Shown: piece after piece, positions 27,033 to 36,350 of the stretch
Layout: every line of letters starts with the position of its first letter
How positions within the stretch are numbered: the stretch's first letter is position 1
Source: Paracoccus aminovorans
GTDB taxonomy: Bacteria > Pseudomonadota > Alphaproteobacteria > Rhodobacterales > Rhodobacteraceae
DNA: 64,000 nt
NCBI RefSeq assembly: GCF_001546115.1
Contig: NZ_KQ955208.1
Coordinates: 1,567,005 to 1,631,004, forward strand
Reading direction: 5' to 3'
Notes under the pieces: generated by a model
Told to the model about the DNA's origin: nothing
Databases searched by the model: none
The model's input: only the letters and a program-made list of their open reading frames with translations
Program-made: the position numbers and the translations under genes

Positions 27033-28607
27033 ATGGACGCCATTCTGGAAATGCGGGGGATCACCAAGGAATTCCCCGGGGTCAAGGCACTCGACAACGT
27101 CAACATGACCGTGCGCCGGGGCGAGATCCGCGCCCTGGTCGGCGAAAACGGCGCCGGCAAGTCCACGCTGATGAAGGTGCTTTCGGGCGTCTATCCGCAT
27201 GGCAGCTACCAGGGCGAGATCCTGTACAACGGCCAGCCCATGGCCTTCCGAGACATCAAGGACAGCGAGGAAAAGGGCATCGTCATCATCCACCAGGAAC
27301 TGGCGCTGGTGCCGCAGATGTCGATCGCCGAAAACATCTTCTTGGGCAACGAGATTGCCACGCGCGGCGTCATCGACCGCCAGGAAACCAACCGCCGCAC
27401 CGCCGAGCTGCTGGCCAAGGTGGGCCTGCGCGAAAGCCCGGAAACCAAGGTCGGCAGCCTCGGCATGGGCAAGCAGCAGCTGATCGAGATCGCCAAAGCG
27501 CTGTCGAAAAAGGTCGACCTGCTGATCCTGGACGAACCGACCAGTTCGCTGAACGAACATGACAGCGACGCGCTCTTGCGCCTGCTGGCGGGGTTCCGCG
27601 ACCAGGGCATGACGGCGATCCTGATCTCGCATAAATTGAACGAAATCAGCCAGGTCTGCGACAGCATCACCGTGCTGCGCGACGGCTCGACCGTGGCGCA
27701 TCACGACGGCATGGTCGCGGAATCGCAGATCGTCCGCGACATGGTCGGCCGCGCCATGGACGACCGCTATCCGCCACGCGAGCCGAAGGTCGGCGAGGTG
27801 GTGATGCATGTCCGCGACTGGAACGTCGCCGACCCGCTGCGCGAGGGGCGGCTGCTGGTCAAGAATGCCAGTTTCGAACTGCGCCAGGGCGAGGTGCTGG
27901 GCATCGCCGGGCTGATGGGCGCCGGCCGCACCGAGCTTGCCATGAGCCTCTTCGGCCGCTCGATGGGCGACTGGAAATCGGGCAGCGTCCGCATCCACGG
28001 CCGCGAGGTCGAACTGACCACGGTGCCCAAGGCCATCGCCGCCGGGCTCGCCTATGTGACCGAGGACCGCAAGTCGCTGGGCCTGGTGCTGGAGGACTCG
28101 ATCCGCCGCAATATCCCGCTGGCGAACCTGGCGGGGATTTCCACGCGCGGCGTGGTGGACCGGCAGCGCGAGGGCGCCGTCGCCCGCGACTATCGCAAGC
28201 GCATCAACATCCGCTCGCCCTCGGTCGAGCAGAAGACGGTGAACCTGTCGGGCGGCAACCAGCAAAAGGTCGTGCTGGCGAAATGGCTGTTTTCCGAACC
28301 CGAGATCCTGATCCTGGACGAGCCGACCCGCGGCATCGACGTCGGCGCCAAATACGAGATCTACACCATCATCCGCGATCTGGCGGCCTCGGGGAAATCC
28401 ATCATCGTGATCTCGTCCGAGATGCCCGAGCTTCTGGGCATCACCGACCGCATCCTGGTCATGAACGAGGGCCGGCTGGTCGGCGAACTGCCCACCGCCG
28501 AGGCGACGCAGGAAAAGATCATGTCCATCATCATCCGCTCGGGCCACGACCTGACCGACGAATCGGTCACGGCCCAGGAAATCGAGGCAGAGGCCGCCCA
28601 TGTCTGA
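27033..28607 (+). CDS. gguA: Sugar ABC transporter ATP-binding protein, GguA/MmsA type
   Basis: 524-residue tandem ATPase of a CUT2 sugar importer. The first domain has Walker [10 protein letters not shown] (residues 37-45), signature [15 protein letters not shown] and Walker [12 protein letters not shown]. The second has the CUT2-type degenerate P-loop GLMGAGRTE without Lys, signature [16 protein letters not shown] and [15 protein letters not shown]. Inserts such as [14 protein letters not shown] loops match GguA rather than RbsA. It overlaps the permease gene by eight bases. Energises uptake of sugar delivered by the ChvE-type protein. Confidence 0.92.
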   Translation: MDAILEMRGITKEFPGVKALDNVNMTVRRGEIRALVGENGAGKSTLMKVLSGVYPHGSYQGEILYNGQPMAFRDIKDSEEKGIVIIHQELALVPQMSIAENIFLGNEIATRGVIDRQETNRRTAELLAKVGLRESPETKVGSLGMGKQQLIEIAKALSKKVDLLILDEPTSSLNEHDSDALLRLLAGFRDQGMTAILISHKLNEISQVCDSITVLRDGSTVAHHDGMVAESQIVRDMVGRAMDDRYPPREPKVGEVVMHVRDWNVADPLREGRLLVKNASFELRQGEVLGIAGLMGAGRTELAMSLFGRSMGDWKSGSVRIHGREVELTTVPKAIAAGLAYVTEDRKSLGLVLEDSIRRNIPLANLAGISTRGVVDRQREGAVARDYRKRINIRSPSVEQKTVNLSGGNQQKVVLAKWLFSEPEILILDEPTRGIDVGAKYEIYTIIRDLAASGKSIIVISSEMPELLGITDRILVMNEGRLVGELPTAEATQEKIMSIIIRSGHDLTDESVTAQEIEAEAAHV

Positions 28608-29784
28608 CACGACCGAGACCCGCCAAGGCGACACCTTCGGCTTCATCCGCCGCAATATCCGCGAATACGGCATCCTGTTCGCGCTGATCATCATCATGGC
28701 CTTCTTCCAGGTGGTGACCGGCGGCATCCTGTTCCGGCCGGTGAACCTGACCAACCTGTTCCTGCAGAACAGCCATATCGTCATCATGGCGGTGGGCATG
28801 CTGCTGGTGATCGTGGCCGGCCATATCGACCTGTCGGTCGGCTCGGTCGCGGCCTTCGTCGGCGCGCTGGCGGCGCTGATGATCGTGCGCATGGGCCTGC
28901 CGATCCCGCTGGTCGTGGTGCTGGCGCTGGTCGCCGGCGCGGTGATCGGCGGCATCCAGGGCTATTGGATCGCCTATTGGAAGATCCCCAGCTTCATCGT
29001 CACCCTGGCCGGGATGCTGGTGTTCCGCGGGTTGACCATGTGGATCCTGCAGGGCCAGAACATCGGCCCCTTCCCGCGCGGCTTCCAGATGATCGCCTCG
29101 GGCTTCATTCCGGACCTGTTCGGGCCGGACAAGCCCAACACCCTGTCGCTGATCCTGGGCTGGGGCGCGGCGGCGGTGATCCTGTGGCTGCAGATCCGCG
29201 GCCGCAAGCGCGAGGAGGCGGTGGGCATCGCCGACGAGCCCTTTGCCTTCTTCGCCGCCAAGAACGCGCTGATCTTCCTGGCGATGGTCTGGATGACCTG
29301 GGCGCTGGCGAATTTCCGCGGCCTGCCCAATGTCTTCATGGTCATGGCGGTGCTGGTGGCGCTTTACGCCTTCCTGTCTGAACGCACGACCATCGGCCGG
29401 CGCATCTTCGCCATCGGCGGCAATGCCAAGGCGGCCAAGCTCTCGGGCATCAACTCGGAACGGGTGGTGTTCCTGACCTTCATGAACATGGGCATGCTGG
29501 CGGCGCTGGCGGGGCTGGTGGTCTCGGCCCGGCTGAACTCGGCCACGCCCAAGGCCGGCGTCGGCTTCGAGCTTGACGTGATCGCGGCGGTGTTCATCGG
29601 CGGCGCCTCGATGGCGGGCGGCGTCGGCACGGTGATCGGCGCGGTGGTCGGAGCCTTCATCATGGGGGTGATGAACAACGGCATGTCGATCCTGGGCATC
29701 GGCATCGACTATCAGCAGGTCATCAAGGGGCTGGTGCTGATGGCCGCGGTGATCTTCGACGTCTCGAACAAGTCGAAATCGTGA
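28600..29784 (+). CDS. gguB: Sugar ABC transporter permease, GguB/MmsB type
   Basis: 394-residue CUT2-family permease with about ten hydrophobic segments. [23 protein letters not shown] near the N-terminus and [26 protein letters not shown] in the second half are typical. Length near 390 rather than 320 distinguishes GguB/XylH-like permeases from RbsC. A cytoplasmic-type loop with [15 protein letters not shown] divides the halves. It overlaps gguA by eight bases and the kinase by four, so the transporter and the catabolic enzymes are one transcriptional unit. Confidence 0.92.
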   Translation: MSDTTETRQGDTFGFIRRNIREYGILFALIIIMAFFQVVTGGILFRPVNLTNLFLQNSHIVIMAVGMLLVIVAGHIDLSVGSVAAFVGALAALMIVRMGLPIPLVVVLALVAGAVIGGIQGYWIAYWKIPSFIVTLAGMLVFRGLTMWILQGQNIGPFPRGFQMIASGFIPDLFGPDKPNTLSLILGWGAAAVILWLQIRGRKREEAVGIADEPFAFFAAKNALIFLAMVWMTWALANFRGLPNVFMVMAVLVALYAFLSERTTIGRRIFAIGGNAKAAKLSGINSERVVFLTFMNMGMLAALAGLVVSARLNSATPKAGVGFELDVIAAVFIGGASMAGGVGTVIGAVVGAFIMGVMNNGMSILGIGIDYQQVIKGLVLMAAVIFDVSNKSKS

Positions 29785-30683
29785 CACCCGACTGGATCGC
29801 CGTCGACTGGGGCACGACCCGGCTGCGCGCCTGGGCCATGCAGGGCGCGCAGATGCTTCAGGCGCGCGCCTCGGACCAGGGCATGGGCCGGCTTCAGCCC
29901 GAGGGGTTCGAGCCGGCGCTGCTGGCGCTGGCCGCCGACTGGCTGCCGGCCCAGGGCACCATCCCGGTCCTGGCCTGCGGCATGGTCGGCGCCCGCGGCG
30001 GCTGGGCCGAGGCCGCCTATCGCCCCGTCCCCTGCCCGGCCCTGGACCCGCGGCAGGCGATCCGCCCCCCGGTCACGGACCCGCGCCTGGACCTGCGCAT
30101 CCTGCCCGGCCTGTCGCAGGCCGACCCGCCCGACGTGATGCGCGGCGAGGAAACCCAGATCGCCGGTTTCCTGGCGCAGAGCCCCGGGTTTCGCGGCGTG
30201 CTCTGCCTGCCCGGCACGCATAGCAAATGGGTCCGGATCGCGGATGGCGCCGTCGCCCGCTTCGCTACCTTCATGACCGGAGAGCTTTTCGCCCTGCTCG
30301 CCCGGCAATCCGTGCTGCGCCTGACCCAGGCCGAAGCCACGCCCGACGCCCAGGCGCTGACCCAGGCCGGGGCGCAGGCGCTAGCCGATCCCGCCTGCGT
30401 CCCGGCCGCGCTCTTCGCCCTGCGCGCCGGGGCGCTGCTGCATGGGCTGGCGCCGGAACAGGCGGCCGGGCGGCTTTCCGGCCTGCTGATCGGCGCCGAA
30501 CTGGCCGCGGCCCGCCCGTTCTGGACTGGGGCCGAGGTCGTTCTGATCGGCGCCCCCGACTTGACGACGCATTACGAAACGCTCTTGCTGGCACAGGGCG
30601 CCCGGGCCCGGCGACAGGACGGCGGTGCGCTGGTCCTGGCCGGGCTGACCGCCGCCCACCGGCTTCTGCACGAGGACCCATGA
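29781..30683 (+). CDS. dgoK: 2-dehydro-3-deoxygalactonokinase
   Basis: 300-residue kinase that phosphorylates 2-keto-3-deoxygalactonate on O6 in the De Ley-Doudoroff pathway. DgoK family marks: IAVDWGTTRLRAWAM at the N-terminus (ATP-binding ASKHA-type phosphate loop), VMRGEETQIAGFL, CLPGTHSKWVRI and FMTGELFALLARQSVL. It starts at GTG overlapping the permease stop (GTGA) and overlaps the aldolase by four bases. Normal length. Confidence 0.92.
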   Translation: MTPDWIAVDWGTTRLRAWAMQGAQMLQARASDQGMGRLQPEGFEPALLALAADWLPAQGTIPVLACGMVGARGGWAEAAYRPVPCPALDPRQAIRPPVTDPRLDLRILPGLSQADPPDVMRGEETQIAGFLAQSPGFRGVLCLPGTHSKWVRIADGAVARFATFMTGELFALLARQSVLRLTQAEATPDAQALTQAGAQALADPACVPAALFALRAGALLHGLAPEQAAGRLSGLLIGAELAAARPFWTGAEVVLIGAPDLTTHYETLLLAQGARARRQDGGALVLAGLTAAHRLLHEDP

Positions 30684-31282
30684 CCCAGCCCATCATCGCC
30701 ATCCTGCGCGGCCTGACCCCGCCCGAGGCCCTGTCCGTCGCCCGCGCCCTGATCGAATCCGGCATCACCCGCATCGAGGTGCCGCTGAACTCGCCCGACC
30801 CGCTGGAAAGCATCCGGCTGATGGCGGCGGCCTTCGGCGGCCAGGCCACGCTGGGCGCCGGCACCGTGCTGACGCCGGAGCAGGTCGGCCGCGTCGCCGA
30901 TGCCGGCGGCCGCATGATCGTCTCGCCCAATGCCGATCCGGCGGTGATCCGCGAGACCCGGGCGCGTGGCTTGGAAAGCTGGCCCGGCGTCTTTACCGCC
31001 ACGGAATGTTTCGCCGCCATCGCCGCCGGCGCCACCGGGCTGAAGCTGTTCCCGGCCGACCAGGCCGGCCCGGCGGCGCTGAAGGCGCTGCGCGCCGTGC
31101 TGCCGCCCGAAATCCCGGTCTATGCCGTGGGCGGCGCCGGGCCGCAGAATTTCGCCGAATGGCACGCTGCCGGGGCGCAGGGCTTCGGCATCGGCACGGC
31201 GCTGTATCGCCCGGGCGACCCGGCCGAAACCGTCGCCACCCGCGCCCGCGAGATCATCGCCGCCATGCAGGCCCTGGCATGA
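30680..31282 (+). CDS. dgoA: 2-dehydro-3-deoxy-6-phosphogalactonate aldolase
   Basis: 200-residue class I aldolase of the KDPG/KDPGal family, cleaving KDPGal to pyruvate and glyceraldehyde 3-phosphate. The Schiff-base Lys lies in GATGLKLFPADQAGP and the catalytic Glu in RIEVPLNSPDPL. The shift to LNSPDP and the C-terminal GFGIGTALYRPG favour DgoA over Eda, as does coupling to dgoK (ATGA overlap). A longer in-frame start inside dgoK was rejected. Confidence 0.92.
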   Translation: MTQPIIAILRGLTPPEALSVARALIESGITRIEVPLNSPDPLESIRLMAAAFGGQATLGAGTVLTPEQVGRVADAGGRMIVSPNADPAVIRETRARGLESWPGVFTATECFAAIAAGATGLKLFPADQAGPAALKALRAVLPPEIPVYAVGGAGPQNFAEWHAAGAQGFGIGTALYRPGDPAETVATRAREIIAAMQALA

Positions 31283-32124
31283 GCGCCGCGGTCTTCGACC
31301 CGCGCATCTGCGAGCTGGGCGAAGGCGCCTTCTGGCACCCCGAGCGCGCGCAGCCCTTCTGGTTCGACATCCTCGGCCGGCGGCTGATGTCGCAGCTGGA
31401 CGGCGCGCCGCTGGAATGGCAGTTCGACGAGATGGTCTCGGCCTGCGGCTGGATCGACCGCGACCACCTGCTGATCGCCAGCGAGACCGCGCTCTTGCGC
31501 TTCGACCTGAGGAATGGCGAGGCCAGGCGGCTGGTGGCGCTGGAGCCCGACCGCCCCGGCAACCGCTCGAACGACGGCCGCGCCGACCCGCAAGGCGGCT
31601 TCTGGATCGGCACCATGTCGCGCAGCGCCGAAACCGGCCAGGGCGCGATCTACCGCTTTTTCCGGGGCGAATTGCGCCAGCTTCGCGTCGGAATCTCGAT
31701 CCCGAATGCGATCTGCTTTGCGCCGGACGGGCGGCTGGCCTATTTCGCGGATACCGCCGCGCAGACGGTCTGGAGCCAGCCGCTGGACCCGGACGGCTGG
31801 CCCATGGGGCAGGCGCGGGTCTTTCTCGACCTCGCCGGCACCGATCAGTTCCCCGACGGCGCGGTGACCGACGACCAGGGCCGGTTCTGGAACGCGCGCT
31901 GGGGCAGCGGCTCGGTCGTCTGCCACGCGCCGGACGGGCGGCTGCTCAGCCGCCTGACCCTGCCGGCGAGCCAGCCCAGCTGTCCCTGCTTCGCCGGCCG
32001 CGACCTGTCGCGGCTGATCGTCACGAGCGCCGCCGAGGGCCGCCACGGCCCGCAGGACGGCCGCACCTGGCAGCTGGACCCCGGCCCCGCGCGCGGCCGG
32101 CCCGAGCCGCGGGTGCTGGCGTGA
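31279..32124 (+). CDS. SMP-30/gluconolactonase family sugar lactonase
   Basis: 281-residue six-bladed beta-propeller of the SMP-30/LRE family. Metal ligands are recognisable: Glu in CELGEGAFWHPE, Asn in NRSNDGRADPQGGFWIGTM, Asn in SIPNAICFAPDG and Asp in FPDGAVTDDQG. In this setting it should open galactono- (or arabinono-) lactone to the acid. ATGA overlap with dgoA. It has no signal peptide and is therefore cytoplasmic. Confidence 0.88.
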   Translation: MSAAVFDPRICELGEGAFWHPERAQPFWFDILGRRLMSQLDGAPLEWQFDEMVSACGWIDRDHLLIASETALLRFDLRNGEARRLVALEPDRPGNRSNDGRADPQGGFWIGTMSRSAETGQGAIYRFFRGELRQLRVGISIPNAICFAPDGRLAYFADTAAQTVWSQPLDPDGWPMGQARVFLDLAGTDQFPDGAVTDDQGRFWNARWGSGSVVCHAPDGRLLSRLTLPASQPSCPCFAGRDLSRLIVTSAAEGRHGPQDGRTWQLDPGPARGRPEPRVLA

Positions 32125-33140
32125 TGCGCGCGACCTTCGGCACGCTGCCCGATGGCCAGGCGGTCACGCGGGCCACGATCTCGGGCCACGGGCTGACCGC
32201 CTCGGTGATGACTCTGGGCGCCTCGCTGCAGGATCTGCGGCTCGCGGGCGTCGCGCATCCGCTGGTGCTGGGCTATCCGCAGCTCGCCCCCTATCTGGAC
32301 GAGGGCCGCTATTTCGGCGCCATCGTCGGCCGCTATGCCAACCGCATCGGCCAGGCCCGCGCAGTGCTCGACGGGCAAGAGCTGCAGTTTGACCGCAACC
32401 AGGACGGGCGCCACATCCTGCATGGCGGCAGCGACGGCAGCGGCACCCGCAACTGGATCCTGGCCGAGCAGACCGAGGACATGGTCACGCTGATCGACCT
32501 GCTGCCCGACGGTCACATGGGCTTTCCCGGCACCATGCTGGTGCGCGCGACCTATCGCATCCTGCCCGGGCCCACGCTTTCGCTGACCATCCTCGCCACC
32601 TCGGACGCGCCGACGCTGTGCAATTTCGCCCAGCACAGCTATTTCAACCTCGACGGCCGCGACACCGTGGCCGAGCATCGCCTGAGCGTGCCGGCCCGGG
32701 ACTACCTGCCGGTGGATGCCGACCTGATCCCGCTCGGCCCCCCGGCCCCGGTGCGCGGCACGGCGCTGGACTTCCGCCGCCCGGTGCGGCTGGGCGAGCG
32801 GCTGGCGGGACCGGCCATCGACCATAACCTGTGCCTCGCCCCGGCCCGCCACGCCAGGCCGCGCCAGGCCGCGGTGCTGCAGGCAGCAGACCTGCGCCTG
32901 ATCCTGCGCTCGACCGAGCCGGGGCTCCAGGTCTATACCGCCAATCACCTCGGCCCCGGCGCCCCCGGGCTTGCCGGCCGGCCCTATGGCCGCCACGCCG
33001 GAATCGCGCTGGAATCGCAGCTCTGGCCCGATGCGCCGAACCGGCCCGGCTATCCATCCGCCCGGCTGGAGCCGGGTCAGCTCTACCATCAGCAGACCAT
33101 GATGCGCTTCCAGCGGGCGCGAACGGTTGACGTGGAGTAA
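32124..33140 (+). CDS. galM: Aldose 1-epimerase (galactose mutarotase)
   Basis: 338-residue mutarotase interconverting alpha and beta sugar anomers. Catalytic motifs are GRYANRIGQAR, the His of HILHGG, the His of FAQHSYFNLDG and the base Glu of GIALESQLWPDAPN. Its presence supports a pathway starting from free galactose or arabinose oxidised at C1, where only one anomer is used by the dehydrogenase. The ATG overlaps the lactonase stop (GTGATG). No signal peptide. Confidence 0.93.
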   Translation: MRATFGTLPDGQAVTRATISGHGLTASVMTLGASLQDLRLAGVAHPLVLGYPQLAPYLDEGRYFGAIVGRYANRIGQARAVLDGQELQFDRNQDGRHILHGGSDGSGTRNWILAEQTEDMVTLIDLLPDGHMGFPGTMLVRATYRILPGPTLSLTILATSDAPTLCNFAQHSYFNLDGRDTVAEHRLSVPARDYLPVDADLIPLGPPAPVRGTALDFRRPVRLGERLAGPAIDHNLCLAPARHARPRQAAVLQAADLRLILRSTEPGLQVYTANHLGPGAPGLAGRPYGRHAGIALESQLWPDAPNRPGYPSARLEPGQLYHQQTMMRFQRARTVDVE

Positions 33141-33172
33141 ATTAACCAATTACAGCGAAGCAGGGGGAAGAG

Positions 33173-33886
33173 ATGAATCCTGCATCGACCATGGCGGCGC
33201 CGGTCCCGGCGCCTTTCGCGGCCCAGCTGCACGCCCGGCTGCGCCAGCGTATCGTCGGCTGCGAACTGTCCCCCGGCACCCGGCTTTCGGAACAGGAAAT
33301 CGCCGACCAGTACCAGCTGTCGCGCCAGCCGGTGCGCGAGGCCTTCATCCGGCTGACCGGCGACGGGCTGATCGAGGTGCGCCCGCAGCGCGGCACCTTC
33401 GTCACCCGCATCGACCTGGAATGGGTGCTCTGCACCCGCTTCATCCGCGAATCGGTCGAGGCCGACCTGGCCCGCCGCGCCGCCCGCCGCGCCACGCCAG
33501 CCCAGCTGCAAGCGCTGTTCGCCCAGGTCGCGCAGCAGGAGCAGGCCGCCGATGCCGCGCAGCTCGCCCGCCTGGACGAGGAGTTCCACGCCCAGCTCGC
33601 CGCCATCGCCGGCAAGGCGATGGTCTGGACGCATCTGCAGCAGATCAAGATCCACCTAGACCGCGCCCGCCACCTGCTGACGGCGCTGATCGCCCGCGAC
33701 GCCATCATCGCGCAGCATCGCGCCGTGGCCGAGGCGGTGGCCTCGGGCGATCCCGACCGGGCCGAGGCGGCGATCCGGCTGCACCTGCGCCGGGTGCTGC
33801 GCGACCTGCCCGCGCTGCTCGACCTGTCGCCGGACTATTTCACCAAGACCGCGCTGCTGGCCGAATACCTGGAAGCCGAGGGCTGA
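33173..33886 (+). CDS. GntR family transcriptional regulator (FadR/FCD subgroup)
   Basis: 237 residues. The N-terminal winged helix (about residues 15-80) shows LHARLRQRIVGCELSPGTRLSEQEIA, SRQPVREAFIRLTGDGLIEV and RGTFVTRID. The C-terminal FCD domain has DEEFHAQLAAIAGK and HRAVAEAVASGDPDRAEAAIRLHL, with the metal-ligand pattern D..H...H. It ends the sugar operon, 32 bases after galM, so it probably senses a pathway intermediate and represses the operon. GGGGGAAGAG precedes the ATG. Operator not identified with confidence. Confidence 0.9.
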   Translation: MNPASTMAAPVPAPFAAQLHARLRQRIVGCELSPGTRLSEQEIADQYQLSRQPVREAFIRLTGDGLIEVRPQRGTFVTRIDLEWVLCTRFIRESVEADLARRAARRATPAQLQALFAQVAQQEQAADAAQLARLDEEFHAQLAAIAGKAMVWTHLQQIKIHLDRARHLLTALIARDAIIAQHRAVAEAVASGDPDRAEAAIRLHLRRVLRDLPALLDLSPDYFTKTALLAEYLEAEG

Positions 33887-33892
33887 GCCCGG

Positions 33893-33919
33893 CTTTCACT
33901 GTTTCACAAATACCCCTGC
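33893..33919 (-). repeat. Dispersed GGGTATTT element, inverted copy 3
   Basis: On the minus strand it reads GCAGGGGTATTTGTG then AAACAGTGAAAG. It starts 7 bases after the gntR stop. The AAAGAA part is diverged, so this is the weakest of the four copies. Confidence 0.4.
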
Positions 33920-33942
33920 GACGGCGCGCGCGACGCGACGCC

Positions 33943-34680
33943 TCAGCCGCGCCCCACCAAGGGCATGTTGGTCGCCATCACCGTCATGTGCAGCACGTTC
34001 GCGCCCTCGGGCAGGCTCGCCATGTGGAACACCGCATCCGCGACATGGGCCGCGTCCATCAGCGGCTCGGCCCGGATCTGCCCGTCGGCCTGCGGCGCGC
34101 CGACGTGGCCCACCGCCGAGATCATCTCGGTCGCGGCATTGCCGGCGTCGATCTGGCCGCAGGCGATGTTGAAGGGCCGGCCGTCCAGCGCCAGCGTGCG
34201 CGTCAGCCCGGTCACCGCATGTTTCGACATCGTATAGGGCACCGAGCCGGGACGCGGCGCCTCGGCTGCGATCGAGCCGTTGTTGATGATGCGCCCGCCC
34301 ATCGGATCCTGCCGCCGCATCTGGCGAAAGGCGGCGCGGGCGCACAGGAACATGCCGTCGATGTTGACGCGCGACACGCCCTGCCAGTCCTCCCAGGAAA
34401 TCTCGTCGATCAGGCGCGAGATCAGGATGGCGCCCGCGTTGTTGAACAGCACGTCGATCCGGCCCCATTCCGCCACCGCCCGGGCAAAAGCCGCGTCCAC
34501 CGCCTGCGGGTCGGTCACGTCGCAGGGCAGGATCAACGCCCGGTCATCGCCCGCCGCCGTTTCGGCCAGCGCCGATTCGCGCCGGCCGATCAGCCCGACG
34601 CGCCAGCCGGCATCAAGGAAACGGCGCGCGGTCAGCCGGCCGATGCCGCTGCCGCCGCCGGTGATCAGGATGGTCTTCAT
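33943..34680 (-). CDS. SDR family oxidoreductase
   Basis: 245-residue classical short-chain dehydrogenase. Cofactor motif TGGGSGIG at residues 7-14, NNAG at 80-83 and catalytic Ser136, Tyr149 and Lys153 (YTMSK) are intact. IGRR after strand 2 suggests NADP(H) is acceptable. Facing the galactose operon, it is a candidate for the missing sugar 1-dehydrogenase, but it could be an unrelated alcohol dehydrogenase. AAGGGGGAA precedes the ATG; part of this site is paired in the upstream hairpin. Read downstream of the aldehyde dehydrogenase gene on the same strand. Confidence 0.88.
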   Translation of the reverse strand: MKTILITGGGSGIGRLTARRFLDAGWRVGLIGRRESALAETAAGDDRALILPCDVTDPQAVDAAFARAVAEWGRIDVLFNNAGAILISRLIDEISWEDWQGVSRVNIDGMFLCARAAFRQMRRQDPMGGRIINNGSIAAEAPRPGSVPYTMSKHAVTGLTRTLALDGRPFNIACGQIDAGNAATEMISAVGHVGAPQADGQIRAEPLMDAAHVADAVFHMASLPEGANVLHMTVMATNMPLVGRG

Positions 34681-34689
34681 GGTATTCCC

Positions 34690-34730
34690 CCTTGTCCCGG
34701 CGCGGATGCTAACGCCGCGCCGGGACAAGG
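34690..34730 (-). promoter_or_regulatory. Long perfect hairpin between ALDH and SDR genes, touching the SDR ribosome site
   Basis: Perfect 16-bp arms CCTTGTCCCGGCGCGG and CCGCGCCGGGACAAGG with a 9-base loop. On the transcript the 3' arm ends AAGG and runs straight into GGGAATACC then the SDR ATG, so half of the Shine-Dalgarno is inside the stem. No T-run follows, arguing against a simple terminator. Confidence 0.65.
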
Positions 34731-34737
34731 AAAAGCG

Positions 34738-36189
34738 TCACGCCTCGGGATCCCAGCCGCTGATCTGCTTGCTGTCCATGAACTCCTCGAGCCCCCAGAC
34801 GCCACCCTCGCGCGCCCGGCCCGAGGCCTTGACCCCGCCGAAGGCCGAGCCGCGTCCGCGCGACTGGCCATTCGTCTCGACCATGCCGGCGCGCAGCTGC
34901 CGGGCCAGCCGGTTGCGGCGCTTGCCGTCCTGGGTCTGGACGTAGTTCGTCAGCCCATAGATCGTGTCATTGGCGATGGCGACGGCTTCCTCTTCGCTGT
35001 CGAAGGGGATGATCGACAGCACCGGGCCAAAGATCTCCTGCCTTGCGATGGTCATGTCGTTCGTCACATCGGCAAAGACCGTCGGGCGCACGAAATAGCC
35101 GCGGTTGACGCCCTCGGGCAGGCCGGGACCGCCAGCGACCAGGCGGGCGCCCTCGTCGATGCCCTTCTGGATCAGGTCCTGGATCTTGTCCCATTGCTGC
35201 TTGCTGACCACCGGGCCGATATGCCTGCCGGGCTGGTGCGCGGTGGCGACCGGGGTCTCCTCGGCCACCTTCCTGGCCTGCTCGACGGCGGTGTCGTAGA
35301 AGCTGCGCTCGACCAGCATCCGGGTCGGCGCGTTGCAGCTTTGGCCAGAGTTGTAGAAGCAATGCCGCGCGCCGCGCGCCACGGCCTTTTCATCGGCATC
35401 GGCAAAGACCAGGTTCGCGCCCTTGCCGCCCAGCTCCAGCACCACCTTCTTGACCGTATCGGCGGCGGCCTTGGTGATGGCGATGCCGGCGCGGGTCGAG
35501 CCGGTGAAGCTGATCATCTCGACGTCGGGATGCACCGAAAGCTGGGTGCCGACGCCGACCCCGTCGCCATTCACCATGTTGTAGACGCCCTTGGGCAACC
35601 CGGCCTCGTCGATGATCTCGCTCCAGACCACCGAGCTCAGCGGCGCGATCTCGCTGGGCTTCAGCACCACGGTATTGCCGGCCAGGATGGCGGGGATCAC
35701 CTTCAGCGTGACCTGGTTCATCGGCCAGTTCCAGGGCGTGATCAGCCCGACGACGCCGACCGGCTCCCATGCGACCATGCTGGTGGGCGTGTCGGGATGC
35801 AGCGGGCGGATGAATTCGAAGGTGCGGAAGGCGTCGATGAAGGTCTGGATGTGATAGGTGCCGACGCCGACCTGATCCTCCAGCGCCAGGTCCTGCGGCG
35901 CGCCCATCTCGGCGGTGATGGCATCGGCCATGTCCTGCGCCCGGCGCTTGTAGACCGCGAGGATGTTTTCGACATGGGCCAGCCGTTCCGCCGGCGGCAC
36001 CGCCGACCAGCCCGGGAAGGCGGCCTTGGCGGCGGCCACGGCGGCATCGGTATCGGGCTGGTCGCCCAGCGAGATCACCGCCACCGGCTCTTCGGTCGAG
36101 GGGTCGATGACCTCGAGGTCGCGCGGCGCGGCCGGCTCGACCCAGGCGCCGTCGATGTAGAATTTCCGCTTGTCTGCAATCGCGCTCAT
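34738..36189 (-). CDS. NAD(P)-dependent aldehyde dehydrogenase
   Basis: 483-residue ALDH superfamily enzyme. Cofactor and catalytic motifs are in order: TPWNWPMNQVTLKV, KPSEIAPLSS, FTGSTRAGI, the general base Glu in LELGGKGANLVF, the nucleophile Cys in NSGQSCNAPTRM and EIFGPVLSII. I started at the ATG at 36189 (MSAIADKRKFYIDGAW) and dropped an unlikely 27-residue extension. Substrate is not predictable; oxidation of a sugar-derived or fatty aldehyde is possible. Divergent from the peroxiredoxin gene with a shared 161-base control region, and upstream of the SDR gene. Confidence 0.92.
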   Translation of the reverse strand: MSAIADKRKFYIDGAWVEPAAPRDLEVIDPSTEEPVAVISLGDQPDTDAAVAAAKAAFPGWSAVPPAERLAHVENILAVYKRRAQDMADAITAEMGAPQDLALEDQVGVGTYHIQTFIDAFRTFEFIRPLHPDTPTSMVAWEPVGVVGLITPWNWPMNQVTLKVIPAILAGNTVVLKPSEIAPLSSVVWSEIIDEAGLPKGVYNMVNGDGVGVGTQLSVHPDVEMISFTGSTRAGIAITKAAADTVKKVVLELGGKGANLVFADADEKAVARGARHCFYNSGQSCNAPTRMLVERSFYDTAVEQARKVAEETPVATAHQPGRHIGPVVSKQQWDKIQDLIQKGIDEGARLVAGGPGLPEGVNRGYFVRPTVFADVTNDMTIARQEIFGPVLSIIPFDSEEEAVAIANDTIYGLTNYVQTQDGKRRNRLARQLRAGMVETNGQSRGRGSAFGGVKASGRAREGGVWGLEEFMDSKQISGWDPEA

Positions 36190-36270
36190 GAGCGGCTCCT
36201 TTCGGTTTATGGCCGCTAACGTGGCACCGCCGGCCGGGCTTCGCAAGCGGCTCGGGGTGCAGGCCGGCAT

Positions 36271-36293
36271 AACACGACTTGTAAGGTCGTGTT
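36271..36293. promoter_or_regulatory. Operator-like perfect inverted repeat between ALDH and peroxiredoxin
   Basis: AACACGAC, 7 bases (TTGTAAG), GTCGTGTT. The arms are perfect over 8 bp. The 3' arm abuts the -35 hexamer of the peroxiredoxin promoter candidate, a position suited to repression. It could also act on the divergent ALDH gene. Confidence 0.6.
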
Positions 36294-36320
36294 GGCAATC
36301 CTTCGCGCATTGCCTATGTT
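36292..36320 (+). promoter_or_regulatory. Candidate sigma-70 promoter for peroxiredoxin
   Basis: TTGGCA, 17-base spacer, TATGTT, about 30 bases before the ATG. Overlaps the edge of the inverted repeat. Confidence 0.5.
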
Positions 36321-36350
36321 GGGCGGCGAAGCAACTGAAAGGACGGACCC

